Below the pieces are notes generated by a model. That model saw only the letters and a list, made by a program, of their open reading frames with translations. It was not told where the DNA came from and made no database searches. Shown here one piece after another: positions 7,873 through 16,485 of a stretch of DNA of 64,000 nucleotides. A program made the translations under genes and the position numbers. Positions within the stretch are counted from its first letter, which is position 1. Every line of letters begins with the position of its first letter. This DNA comes from Bacillus pseudomycoides. Lineage in GTDB: Bacteria > Bacillota > Bacilli > Bacillales > Bacillaceae_G. The stretch spans positions 4,960,001 to 5,024,000 of the forward strand of contig NZ_CP064266.1 of the NCBI RefSeq assembly GCF_022811845.1. The letters are read 5' to 3'.

Positions 7873-8772
7873 TTATGCCCGTGGGTGATGCTTCATGTAA
7901 ACAGAACGTAATCTTTCTTTTGAAACATGTGTATAAATTTGTGTCGTTGATAAATTTTCATGGCCTAATAACTCCTGCACAGTTCGTAAATCTGCACCTT
8001 CATTTAACATATGCGTAGCAAATGTATGCCGTAACATATGCGGACTTATTTTCATTGTAAGAGACGCTTTCTTAATGAGCTCATTTAAAATATAACGCAC
8101 ACCTCGGTCTGTTAATGGCGCACCCTTTGCATTTAAAAACACCATTTGAGAGTGTTCCTCTGTTTTTTTAGCTAACTGTTTTCTCCCGTTTTCTATATAA
8201 GTAATTAAAGCATCTTGTGCATAACTCCCAAACGGAATGTACCTTTGTTTTTTACCCTTCCCCGTCACTAGAATTGTTCCTACCGAAAAATCAATATCAG
8301 TAAGTTGTAAACTTACACACTCACTCACACGAACCCCCGTTGCATACATAAGCTCTAATAAAGCTTGATTCCTTTGACCAAGTGGTGTTTTCACGTCAGA
8401 AACTTCAAACAATTCCTCCAATTCTTTAACGTACAAAAACTTTGGGATTGACCATTCTTTTTTGGGGAGTGACGCAAGTGCAAATGGATTATCTTCTCGA
8501 TATCCTTCACGCATCAGAAAACGATACAAGCTTCGTAAACTTGATACTTTCCTTGCGACAGATTTACGGGCTAGCTTTTCATCGTGTAACGTCGTTAAAT
8601 ACAAACGAACATCTACATATGTAACATCTAAAAAAGAGGATATACCTTCTCGTTCCATAAATTGGACAAAATGTTCTAAATCATTTTGATAACTTGCAAT
8701 TGTATATTTTGAATAATTTCTTTCAATTTGTAAATATCCAACGAATAATTGTAACAATTTCTTCACATTCAC
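7873..8772 (-). CDS. xerC: Site-specific tyrosine recombinase XerC (CodV)
   Basis: Resolves chromosome dimers at dif together with XerD. With the GTG start at 8772 the protein has 299 residues: an N-terminal SAM-like core-binding domain (about 1-90) and a catalytic domain containing Arg148 (ATGVRVSE), Lys172, His246 and Arg249 (HMLRHTF), His271 and the nucleophile Tyr280 (TQIYTHVS). All expected catalytic residues are present. A GTG three codons upstream overlaps the GAGGTG ribosome site; the downstream GTG has proper spacing and is preferred. Confidence 0.95.
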   Translation of the reverse strand: MNVKKLLQLFVGYLQIERNYSKYTIASYQNDLEHFVQFMEREGISSFLDVTYVDVRLYLTTLHDEKLARKSVARKVSSLRSLYRFLMREGYREDNPFALASLPKKEWSIPKFLYVKELEELFEVSDVKTPLGQRNQALLELMYATGVRVSECVSLQLTDIDFSVGTILVTGKGKKQRYIPFGSYAQDALITYIENGRKQLAKKTEEHSQMVFLNAKGAPLTDRGVRYILNELIKKASLTMKISPHMLRHTFATHMLNEGADLRTVQELLGHENLSTTQIYTHVSKERLRSVYMKHHPRA

Positions 8773-8787
8773 ATAACTCACCTCAAT

Positions 8788-8824
8788 AAAGGCTACTAAA
8801 TCGTATCACAACTTAGTAGCCTTT
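8788..8824 (-). terminator. Hairpin between trmFO and xerC, possible weak terminator
   Basis: AAAGGCTACTAA and TTAGTAGCCTTT form a perfect 12-bp inverted repeat around a 13-nt loop, starting shortly after the trmFO stop. On the minus strand only TTTATTG follows, so termination would be partial. It ends 15 nt before the xerC start. Confidence 0.5.
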
Positions 8825-8837
8825 GCAAGAAATTTAA

Positions 8838-10142
8838 CTAAATATTTACAAAATTTTGAATTGTTTCTAAAGCTCGTGTTGCGTATGCTTCATTTCGCTC
8901 TTGTTTCTTTTTAATTTTCGTTTCTAGCGGCGCAAATAAACCAAAGTTTGCATTCATCGGCTGGAAGTTTTTCGCGTTTGTTGCAGTAATATAATTCGCC
9001 ATACTTCCCATTGCAGTTACAGGAGGTAATACAACAGGCTCTTCTCCTTTTACAAGACGAGCTGCGTTAATACCTGCTAATAATCCTGAGGCTGCAGATT
9101 CTACATACCCTTCAACACCTGTCATTTGTCCCGCAAAGAATAAATCATCACGATGTTTATATTGGTATGTTGGACGAAGTAATTTCGGTGAATTAATAAA
9201 CGTATTACGATGCATGACACCATAGCGTACAATTTCTGCATTTTCGAGTCCCGGAATTAATTGTAATACTTCTTTTTGAGGTCCCCACTTTAAATGTGTT
9301 TGGAAGCCAACAATATTGTATAAGGTTCCTGCTGCATCGTCTTGACGTAATTGAACAACAGCGTATGGTGTTTTACCTGTTTTTGGATCTTCTAACCCCA
9401 CTGGTTTCATCGGTCCAAATAGCAATGTCTGTCTACCACGGCTTGCCATTACTTCTACAGGCATACATCCTTCAAAGAATACTTCTTTCTCAAATTCTTT
9501 TAATGGCACTGTCTCTGCAGCAATTAAAGCATCATAAAAACGGTCGAACTCTTCTTCTGTCATTGGACAGTTTAAATAAGCCGCTTCTCCCTTATCATAA
9601 CGAGATTTTAAATATACTTTGTTCATATCGATGCTTTCTTTTTCCACAATTGGTGCAGCTGCATCATAGAAATAAAAATAATCTTCACCCGTTAACTCTT
9701 TTAGCTGTGCAGAAAGTTCTGGAGATGTGAGTGGACCTGTCGCGATAACCGTTGGTCCTTCTGGAATTTCTGTCATTTCTTCGTTCATCACAGTTACGTT
9801 TGGATGATTTTTCACATACTCCGTTACTTTTGCTGCGAATTCATGACGGTCTACAGCCAATGCTCCTCCTGCCGGTACAGAACATTCATCTGCCGCACGA
9901 ATAATAACAGAGTCCATTTTTCGCATTTCTTCTTTAATGACCCCAACTGCATTCGTTAATGTATTTGCACGAAGTGAATTGCTACATACTAACTCAGCAA
10001 ATTTATCGGTGTGATGAGCCGGCGTTTGTCTTACTGGTCTCATTTCATATAATTTTACTTGGACACCACGTTTTGCAATTTGATAAGCTGCTTCACTTCC
10101 TGCAAGACCTGCGCCAATGACGTTTACTACTTGTGTTGTCAT
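8838..10142 (-). CDS. trmFO: tRNA (m5U54) methyltransferase, folate-dependent
   Basis: FAD enzyme that methylates uridine 54 in the T loop of tRNA using methylenetetrahydrofolate; older name Gid. The 434-residue protein has the dinucleotide-binding VIGAGLAGSEAAYQIA at the N-terminus, the conserved ELVCSNSLRAN segment, and VEGYVESAASGLLAGINAARL near the C-terminal FAD domain. Length is typical. It lies downstream of topA, the conserved topA-trmFO-xerC order of Bacillus. Confidence 0.96.
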   Translation of the reverse strand: MTTQVVNVIGAGLAGSEAAYQIAKRGVQVKLYEMRPVRQTPAHHTDKFAELVCSNSLRANTLTNAVGVIKEEMRKMDSVIIRAADECSVPAGGALAVDRHEFAAKVTEYVKNHPNVTVMNEEMTEIPEGPTVIATGPLTSPELSAQLKELTGEDYFYFYDAAAPIVEKESIDMNKVYLKSRYDKGEAAYLNCPMTEEEFDRFYDALIAAETVPLKEFEKEVFFEGCMPVEVMASRGRQTLLFGPMKPVGLEDPKTGKTPYAVVQLRQDDAAGTLYNIVGFQTHLKWGPQKEVLQLIPGLENAEIVRYGVMHRNTFINSPKLLRPTYQYKHRDDLFFAGQMTGVEGYVESAASGLLAGINAARLVKGEEPVVLPPVTAMGSMANYITATNAKNFQPMNANFGLFAPLETKIKKKQERNEAYATRALETIQNFVNI

Positions 10143-10171
10143 ATATTTATCACCTATCCTTTTCTATCCCG

Positions 10172-10200
10172 AAAAAAATGTGAGCAGTTACGCTCACATT
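10172..10200 (-). terminator. Terminator hairpin overlapping the topA stop codon
   Basis: On the minus strand AATGTGAGC pairs with GCTCACATT around a 5-nt loop and is followed by TTTTT. The TGA stop of topA is part of the ascending arm. Confidence 0.8.
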
Positions 10201-12272
10201 TGTTGTTCTTCTTCATAATCACAAGAAATACATTGTACTTGAACACCTTTTTTCAACTTCTTCTCTACGAGCATGCCTTCACATTTCGGACATTTCCGGC
10301 CAATCGGTTTATCCCAAGATACGAAGTCGCATTCTGGATATGTGCCACATCCATAGAAAAGACGTTTCTTTTTATTGCTTCGGCGTTCAATAATTTGCCC
10401 TTTATCACATTTCGGACAAGTTACACCAATTTCTTTCACAATCGGTTTTGTATTGCGACAATCAGGGAAATTAGAACAAGCCATAAACTTCCCGTATTTC
10501 CCCATTTTAAAGACCATTGGGTGACCGCATAATTCACAATCTTCCCCAGCAGGTTCATCTTTAATTTCGACTTCACGCATCTCCTTTTCCGCTTTTTCTA
10601 AGCGAGGTTCAAAGCCTACGTAGAAATCGTCAACAATTTTCACCCAATTTGCTTTCCCATCTTCTACTTCATCAAGATTTTGCTCCATATTGGCCGTAAA
10701 TTCAATGTTAATAATTTCTGGGAAAAACTCTAAAATAAGTTCAATTACAATTTCTCCAAGTTCAGTCGGAACAAATCGTTTATTGTCTAGCGCAACATAT
10801 CCCCGCTTTTGAATCGTTTCAAGTGTTGGTACGTAAGTAGATGGTCTCCCAATTCCAAGCTCTTCAAGCGTTCGAACTAAACGGGCCTCTGTATAACGTG
10901 GTGGCGGCTGCGTAAAGTGCTGCTTTGGTTCCACATCTTTTGAAAATACGGTTTCTCCCATTTCTAAAGGAGGCAGCATTTTATCTTTTTCTTCCGCACC
11001 ATCATCTTTCGATTCTACATAAACTTTCATAAACCCTGGAAATTTCACTACTGAGCCACTTGCACGGAATTGAACATTATTATTAATGAGTCTAGCTGTA
11101 ACAGTATCCATTATAGCAGATGCCATTTGACTTGCAACAAATCGCTCCCAAATCAATTTGTACAAACGATGTTGATCACGACTTAAGAAACTTTTCAGTT
11201 CCTCTGGCTTTCTCATTACAGAAGTCGGACGAATCGCTTCATGCGCATCCTGTGCATTCGCTTTTTTCGTTTCCTTCTTCTTCTCTGTTCCTATGTATTC
11301 CGAACCAAACGCTTCAGTAATGTAAGAACGCGCTTCTTCTTGAGCTGTTTCTGAAATACGAGTTGAGTCTGTTCTCATATACGTAATAAGACCTACAGTT
11401 CCCTGTTTACCAATATCTATTCCTTCGTATAGCTGCTGCGCAAGCATCATTGTTTTCTTTGCTCGCATGTTTAATTTACGTGCAGCTTCTTGCTGTAAGG
11501 AAGACGTTGTAAATGGTAATGCAGGATTACGTTTCCGCTCTTTTTTCGTTACATTTTCAACTGAAAACGCATTGTCTTCCATTGTTTCAATTATGTCTTT
11601 TACTTGCGCTTCATTTGTTAATTGAACCTTTTCTCCATTTACACCGTAAAAAGACGCTTCAAATGTGTCTTTTCCTTTTACAAATTCTGTTTTAATTGTC
11701 CAGAACTCTTCCGGTATAAAACTTTGAATTTCTTTTTCACGATCAATAATTAAACGAACCGCTACAGATTGTACGCGCCCTGCACTTAATCCCTTTTTGA
11801 CTTTCTTCCATAATAAAGGACTAATATTATAACCAACAAGACGATCAAGTATCCGTCTTGCTTGCTGTGCATCTACTAAATCCATATTAATTGCACGAGG
11901 ATGCTTAAATGACTCTTTAATCGCATCTTTTGTAATTTCATTAAATACAACTCGGCAATCTGATTCAATATCCACATTTAGCGTATTTGCTAAATGCCAA
12001 GCGATCGCTTCTCCTTCGCGGTCTGGATCGGCCGCGAGATAGACTTTTTTTGCTTTTTTTGCTGCTGATTTTAAATCTTTTAAAACAGGACCTTTACCAC
12101 GAATGGTAATATACTTCGGGGTGAAATTATTTTTTACTTCTATCCCCATTTGACTTTTAGGCAAATCGCGAACATGTCCCATAGACGCGACGACTTTGTA
12201 TTTTTTCCCTAAATATTTCTCAATGGTTTTCGCCTTAGAAGGCGACTCCACGATTACGAGGTAATCTGACAT
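10194..12272 (-). CDS. topA: DNA topoisomerase I
   Basis: Type IA topoisomerase that relaxes negative supercoils. The 692-residue protein has the Toprim domain (SDYLVIVESPSKAKTIEKYL at the start, DPDREGEA at about 83-90), the gate domains with active-site Tyr298 in GLITYMRTDS, and three C-terminal four-cysteine zinc-ribbon modules (CELCG...CSNFPDC, CPKC...CGTYPEC, CPKC...CISC). Upstream sigma-A-type promoter motifs are strong. Length and motifs are ordinary for Bacillus. Confidence 0.97.
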   Translation of the reverse strand: MSDYLVIVESPSKAKTIEKYLGKKYKVVASMGHVRDLPKSQMGIEVKNNFTPKYITIRGKGPVLKDLKSAAKKAKKVYLAADPDREGEAIAWHLANTLNVDIESDCRVVFNEITKDAIKESFKHPRAINMDLVDAQQARRILDRLVGYNISPLLWKKVKKGLSAGRVQSVAVRLIIDREKEIQSFIPEEFWTIKTEFVKGKDTFEASFYGVNGEKVQLTNEAQVKDIIETMEDNAFSVENVTKKERKRNPALPFTTSSLQQEAARKLNMRAKKTMMLAQQLYEGIDIGKQGTVGLITYMRTDSTRISETAQEEARSYITEAFGSEYIGTEKKKETKKANAQDAHEAIRPTSVMRKPEELKSFLSRDQHRLYKLIWERFVASQMASAIMDTVTARLINNNVQFRASGSVVKFPGFMKVYVESKDDGAEEKDKMLPPLEMGETVFSKDVEPKQHFTQPPPRYTEARLVRTLEELGIGRPSTYVPTLETIQKRGYVALDNKRFVPTELGEIVIELILEFFPEIINIEFTANMEQNLDEVEDGKANWVKIVDDFYVGFEPRLEKAEKEMREVEIKDEPAGEDCELCGHPMVFKMGKYGKFMACSNFPDCRNTKPIVKEIGVTCPKCDKGQIIERRSNKKKRLFYGCGTYPECDFVSWDKPIGRKCPKCEGMLVEKKLKKGVQVQCISCDYEEEQQM

Positions 12273-12311
12273 GCTAGTGCCTCCTTAAGAGGTGGATTCA
12301 AGTCTTCATTA

Positions 12312-12340
12312 ATCTTATTGATTTCTCTTGTTTTTGTCAA
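12312..12340 (-). promoter_or_regulatory. Probable proximal promoter of topA
   Basis: A consensus TTGACA (12335-12340) and TAAGAT (12312-12317) with a 17-nt spacer are read on the minus strand. The start would be about 30 nt upstream of the topA ATG. Confidence 0.7.
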
Positions 12341-12354
12341 TCAAGAATGAGTAT

Positions 12355-12384
12355 AACATACAGTGCCACTCTACCATTTGTCAA
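12355..12384 (-). promoter_or_regulatory. Possible distal promoter of topA
   Basis: A second consensus TTGACA (12379-12384) is followed after 18 nt by TATGTT (12355-12360). Tandem promoters would fit supercoiling- or growth-dependent control of topA, but this is inference. Confidence 0.4.
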
Positions 12385-12416
12385 TAATTGTTTAATAAAA
12401 ACATAAAAATATACGG

Positions 12417-13286
12417 TTAATTTAAAAATTCTTCGAGAATATCCTCTGCTTTTTGAACAAGTTTCGCCCCTTGCTTTATGAGGTGATTTGTTCCTGCTGC
12501 ACTTTCTGTAAAAATAGGACCTGGAAGAGCAAATACCTCCCTATTTTGTTCCAAAGCGAGATCTGCAGTAATAAGCGAGCCACTTTTCGATTTCGCTTCC
12601 ACTACTAGAACCCCTTTACAAAGACCACTGATAATTCGATTTCGCTTTGGAAAGTACCATTTTCTAGGCGAGTAATGTGGCGGATATTCTGTTAATAACA
12701 GTACATTATTCTTCCATATTTTATAAAAATAGCAATTCTCTTTTGGGTACATATACTGCAATCCATGCCCTAAGACAGCAATAGTAGAGCTATGTTGTTG
12801 CACTGCGATTTGGTGAGCAATTGTATCAATTCCATTCGCAAAACCACTTACAATTAGCCATTCTTTATCTATTAGTGGTTGTAAAATAGATTGTATGCTT
12901 CCTTTCCCGTACAAAGAAGGTTTTCTTGTTCCAACTACTGCAAATTTATTTATTTCTCCTAATAATTCTCTCTTTCCCTTTCCATATAAAACGAAAGGTG
13001 GATCTGATATTTCACGTAATAATTCAGGATAATCATCATCCCATATTGTGACATAAAAAATATGATTTTCTTCTAAATGACGTGTACATTGTGCGGGGTT
13101 AGATGTTTGTAAGAAGCTAACTAATTCAGAAGATTTTTTGGGAGTCAGCCCAGCATATTTTTCAAGTTCCACTGAACTAAAGTTGTATAGTTTCTTTATC
13201 TCTGGATCTATATGCGATAAGCGAGTTAACGCTTTCCAATGATCCGCTAACACATAATGAAGATGGAGCAACCGTTCCCTTTTCAT
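12417..13286 (-). CDS. dprA: DNA-processing protein DprA (Smf)
   Basis: Loads RecA on incoming single-stranded DNA during transformation. The 289-residue protein has a Rossmann-type core: FAVVGTRKPSLYGKGS, VSGFANGIDTIAHQIA and PKRNRIISGLCKGVLVVEA, followed by SLITADLALEQNREVFALPG, all DprA signatures. An N-terminal helical region precedes it. It is downstream of sucCD, separated by a terminator, matching the Bacillus order sucC-sucD-dprA-topA. B. cereus group strains have competence gene homologues although natural transformation is poorly documented. Confidence 0.94.
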   Translation of the reverse strand: MKRERLLHLHYVLADHWKALTRLSHIDPEIKKLYNFSSVELEKYAGLTPKKSSELVSFLQTSNPAQCTRHLEENHIFYVTIWDDDYPELLREISDPPFVLYGKGKRELLGEINKFAVVGTRKPSLYGKGSIQSILQPLIDKEWLIVSGFANGIDTIAHQIAVQQHSSTIAVLGHGLQYMYPKENCYFYKIWKNNVLLLTEYPPHYSPRKWYFPKRNRIISGLCKGVLVVEAKSKSGSLITADLALEQNREVFALPGPIFTESAAGTNHLIKQGAKLVQKAEDILEEFLN

Positions 13287-13333
13287 GACCCTTCTCCTTA
13301 CCCATAATTTTTATTATGTAAACAGAAAAAAGT

Positions 13334-13366
13334 GTAAAAAGACACCCTCTAGTACGAAGGTGTCTT
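13334..13366 (-). terminator. Terminator of sucCD
   Basis: On the minus strand AAGACACC pairs with GGTGTCTT around a 12-nt loop, followed by TTTTTAC. It begins about 10 nt after the sucD stop. Confidence 0.8.
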
Positions 13367-13375
13367 TCAAAAAGA

Positions 13376-14278
13376 TTAATAGTTTTTACAAGTTTCAAAT
13401 AATCCCTTTTCTTTTAAAACAGAGATTAAAGTTTCGCCCATAACAGCTGGTGTTTCAGCAACTTTAATACCACAAGCTTCCATTGTTTTGATTTTTTCAG
13501 CAGCTGTACCTTTGCCGCCAGAAATAATCGCACCAGCATGGCCCATACGTTTTCCTGCAGGCGCTGTTTGACCACCGATAAATCCAACAACAGGTTTTGT
13601 CATATTTGCTTTTACCCACTCAGCAGCTTCTTCTTCTGCTGTTCCGCCAATTTCACCAATCATAATAACAGCATGTGTTTCTTCGTCTTCATTAAACGCT
13701 TTTAACGCATCAATAAAGTCTGTACCATTGACAGGATCGCCACCGATACCTACAGCAGTAGATTGACCAATACCTTCTTGCGTTAATTGATGTACAGCTT
13801 CGTATGTTAATGTACCAGATCGAGATACAATACCTACATGACCTTTTTTATGAATATATCCTGGCATAATACCAATCTTACATTCATCTGGTGTAATGAC
13901 ACCTGGGCAGTTTGGTCCAAGTAAACGTGTCTGTTTACCTGCCATATATTTCTTAACTTTAACCATATCTAATACAGGGATTCCTTCTGTAATACATACT
14001 ACTAAGTCAATCTCTGCATCAACTGCTTCCATAATTGCATCAGCCGCAAAAGCGGGTGGAACGTACACAACTGAAGCATTTGCGCCCGTTGCTTTTACAG
14101 CATCTTCTACCGTATCAAATACAGGTACACCTTCAATTTCAGTGCCGCCTTTACCAGGTGTTACACCACCGACAATTTTCGTACCATATTCAATCATTTG
14201 TTTTGTATGGAATAAACCTTGTGAACCAGTAATACCTTGTACAATAACTTTTGTATCTTTATTAACTAATACGCTCAT
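13376..14278 (-). CDS. sucD: Succinyl-CoA synthetase alpha subunit (ADP-forming)
   Basis: With SucC, converts succinyl-CoA, phosphate and ADP to succinate, CoA and ATP in the TCA cycle. The 300-residue protein has the CoA-binding Rossmann domain (VIVQGITGSQGLFHTKQM), the LGPNCPGVITP and GHVGIVSRSGTLTYE segments, and phosphorylated His247 in KRMGHAGAIISGG. It starts 19 bp after sucC and the pair ends at a terminator. Confidence 0.98.
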   Translation of the reverse strand: MSVLVNKDTKVIVQGITGSQGLFHTKQMIEYGTKIVGGVTPGKGGTEIEGVPVFDTVEDAVKATGANASVVYVPPAFAADAIMEAVDAEIDLVVCITEGIPVLDMVKVKKYMAGKQTRLLGPNCPGVITPDECKIGIMPGYIHKKGHVGIVSRSGTLTYEAVHQLTQEGIGQSTAVGIGGDPVNGTDFIDALKAFNEDEETHAVIMIGEIGGTAEEEAAEWVKANMTKPVVGFIGGQTAPAGKRMGHAGAIISGGKGTAAEKIKTMEACGIKVAETPAVMGETLISVLKEKGLFETCKNY

Positions 14279-14297
14279 TTTTCTCCCCCGCTTTCTA

Positions 14298-15458
14298 TTA
14301 GCCCACTAGTGAAACAATTTTTTGTGCACCGTCTGCCATAGATTCTGCTGCAACAATATTTAAACCAGATTCATTTAAAATTTTCTTACCTAGCTCAACA
14401 TTTGTACCTTCAAGACGAACAACAAGTGGTAATTCAAGGCCTACTTGTTTTGTCGCTTCAATAACACCTTCTGCAATAACATCACATTTCATAATGCCAC
14501 CAAAAATGTTAACGAAAATACCTTTTACATTTTTGTCAGAAAGAATAATTTTGAATGCTTCTGTAACTTTTTCAGCTGTAGCACCGCCACCAACATCTAG
14601 GAAGTTAGCTGGATCACCATGGTAATGTTTAATGATATCCATTGTTGCCATTGCTAATCCTGCACCATTTACCATACAACCAATATTTCCATCTAAAGGA
14701 ATATAGTTTAAGTCATATTTAGAAGCTTCGATTTCTTTCGGATCTTCTTCTTCAAGATCACGAAGTTCTAAAATATCTTTATGACGATATAATGCATTTG
14801 AATCGAAGTTTAATTTTGCATCTAATGCCATAACTTTCCCATCACCAGTTGTAACAAGTGGATTGATTTCTGCAATAGAGCAATCTTTTTCGATATAAGC
14901 ACGATATAAGCCCATCATAAACTTCACAGCTTGTCCTACAAGCTCTTTTGGAATATTAATGTTAAATGCAATACGGCGTGCTTGGAAACCTTGCAGACCT
15001 ACTGCTGGATCAATATATTCTTTAAAGATTTTTTCTGGTGTTTTTTCTGCTACTTCTTCAATTTCTGTTCCGCCTTCTTCAGAAGCCATTAAAACAACTT
15101 GAGAAGTTGCACGATCTAATACTAGACCAACATAATATTCTTTTTTAATATCGCAACCTTCTTCAATAAGTAAGCGTTTTACTTCCTTACCTTCAGGACC
15201 TGTTTGATGCGTAACAAGCGTAGTACCTAAAATACTTTCCGCATATGTACGAACTTCTTCTAAATTTTTCGCAACTTTTACACCGCCAGCTTTGCCGCGT
15301 CCACCAGCGTGAATTTGCGCTTTTACTACACATACATCCGTTCCTAATTCTTTCGCTGCTTCTACAGCTTCTTCTACTGTAAAGGCAACCTTCCCGTTCG
15401 GAACGCTAACCCCATAGCTTCTAAGGACTGCCTTACCTTGATACTCATGGATATTCAT
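14298..15458 (-). CDS. sucC: Succinyl-CoA synthetase beta subunit
   Basis: ATP-grasp subunit of succinyl-CoA synthetase that binds ADP and contacts the phospho-histidine of SucD. The 386-residue protein starts MNIHEYQGKAVLRSYGV, has KAQIHAGGRGKAGGVK in the ATP-grasp fold, and the C-terminal FVNIFGGIMKCDVIAEGVI power-helix region. GGGGAGG precedes the ATG. A weak sigma-A-like promoter is seen about 75 nt upstream. Normal length. Confidence 0.98.
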   Translation of the reverse strand: MNIHEYQGKAVLRSYGVSVPNGKVAFTVEEAVEAAKELGTDVCVVKAQIHAGGRGKAGGVKVAKNLEEVRTYAESILGTTLVTHQTGPEGKEVKRLLIEEGCDIKKEYYVGLVLDRATSQVVLMASEEGGTEIEEVAEKTPEKIFKEYIDPAVGLQGFQARRIAFNINIPKELVGQAVKFMMGLYRAYIEKDCSIAEINPLVTTGDGKVMALDAKLNFDSNALYRHKDILELRDLEEEDPKEIEASKYDLNYIPLDGNIGCMVNGAGLAMATMDIIKHYHGDPANFLDVGGGATAEKVTEAFKIILSDKNVKGIFVNIFGGIMKCDVIAEGVIEATKQVGLELPLVVRLEGTNVELGKKILNESGLNIVAAESMADGAQKIVSLVG

Positions 15459-15530
15459 GGTCCCATCCTCCCCTATTTTCCTGTTTTACTCAAAAAGTTT
15501 TTTAATGTTTAAAAAACACTACATTGCCAT

Positions 15531-15560
15531 TGTATAAAATGATTGCCACGCTGTCTACAA
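15531..15560 (-). promoter_or_regulatory. Possible promoter of sucCD
   Basis: Minus-strand TTGTAG (15555-15560), 18-nt spacer and TATACA (15531-15536). This is the best match in the gap between rnhB and sucC. The -35 match is poor. Confidence 0.4.
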
Positions 15561-15623
15561 TAAAGTGTCAGAAAACTGAAATCGCTTTATTCTTTTTTGA
15601 AAATAGTAATGTTAATATACGAA

Positions 15624-15660
15624 AATAAAAAAATAAGCTGTGGATTCACAGCTTATTTTT
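15624..15660 (-). terminator. Terminator overlapping the rnhB stop codon
   Basis: On the minus strand AAATAAGCTGTG pairs with CACAGCTTATTT around a short loop and a T run follows. The TAA stop of rnhB lies in the first arm. Confidence 0.85.
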
Positions 15661-16426
15661 GAATCATATCTTTAATTGGCGCAAATGTTTTTCGGTGTTC
15701 CTCTAACACACCATATGTCTCAATCGCTTGCAAATGTTGTTTTGTCCCATAACCCATGTGCTGTTCAAAACCATATTCAGGATGTTCCTTACCTAGTTCC
15801 TTCATCATGCGATCACGCGTGACTTTCGCAATGATAGATGCGGCTGAGATAGAAATACTTTTTGCATCTCCTTTAATAATGGACGTTTGTGGAATTTGGG
15901 TAGGAAGTTTCATTGCATCAATCAATAAATGTTCTGGTGTACATGATAAATTTGCAATTGCATCTAACATCGCTCGTTTCGTTGCTTGATAAATATTTAT
16001 TTCATCAATAACCTGCGGCGATACAATTCCAACACCAATTGCTACTGCTTTTTCTTTAATTTCATCATAAAAATGCTCACGTTTCGCTTCACTTAGCTTT
16101 TTAGAGTCATTTAGTCCTGGGATATAAAAAACTTCCGGAAGAACGACAGCTGCCGTAACAACAGGCCCAGCTAACGGCCCCCTTCCTACTTCATCAATTC
16201 CAGCAATATATAAGAGCCCCTGTTCACGTAATCCTTGTTCATATTTAGACATCTCTAAAAATTGCTCTCTTTCTTTTTGCGCCTGCTCTTTCTGTTTATG
16301 CCATTTTATAATTAACTTTTCAACGCCTTTTCGCTCATCTTTTATTAACATTTGAAAGCGTTCATCTTCTTCTGTCAAAATTTCTCGCAATAAACATTCC
16401 ACTTCTTGAATTGTTAATTTTTTCAT
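15653..16426 (-). CDS. rnhB: Ribonuclease HII
   Basis: Removes ribonucleotides from RNA:DNA hybrids and misincorporated rNMPs from DNA. With the ATG at 16426 the protein has 257 residues. It shows IAGIDEVGRGPLAGPVVTAAVV with the catalytic Asp-Glu, LNDSKKLSEAKRE, LLIDAMKLP with the third carboxylate, and the ISAASIIAKVTRDRMM block. A longer reading would add 18 hydrophobic residues from the region past the rbgA stop; GGAGTG 9 nt before the chosen ATG argues against it. Confidence 0.95.
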   Translation of the reverse strand: MKKLTIQEVECLLREILTEEDERFQMLIKDERKGVEKLIIKWHKQKEQAQKEREQFLEMSKYEQGLREQGLLYIAGIDEVGRGPLAGPVVTAAVVLPEVFYIPGLNDSKKLSEAKREHFYDEIKEKAVAIGVGIVSPQVIDEINIYQATKRAMLDAIANLSCTPEHLLIDAMKLPTQIPQTSIIKGDAKSISISAASIIAKVTRDRMMKELGKEHPEYGFEQHMGYGTKQHLQAIETYGVLEEHRKTFAPIKDMIQK

Positions 16427-16454
16427 TTTATGTACACTCCTTTTTAAAAACAAC

Positions 16455-16485
16455 AAAAAAGAAAAGACGTACAAACGCACGTCTT
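16455..16485 (-). terminator. Hairpin at the end of rbgA, likely attenuator
   Basis: Minus-strand AAGACGT pairs with ACGTCTT around an 8-nt loop and is followed by TTCTTTTTTG. The TAA stop of rbgA overlaps the first arm. Confidence 0.65.

Noticed and set aside
9296..9730. 144-codon plus-strand open frame
   Set aside because: Antisense to trmFO, no motif, no promoter or ribosome site.
10059..10532. 157-codon plus-strand open frame over trmFO/topA
   Set aside because: Antisense to two well-supported genes and crosses their terminator.
13376..15458. Possible frameshift or decay in core genes
   Set aside because: sucC, sucD and the other housekeeping genes are full length with intact catalytic motifs.
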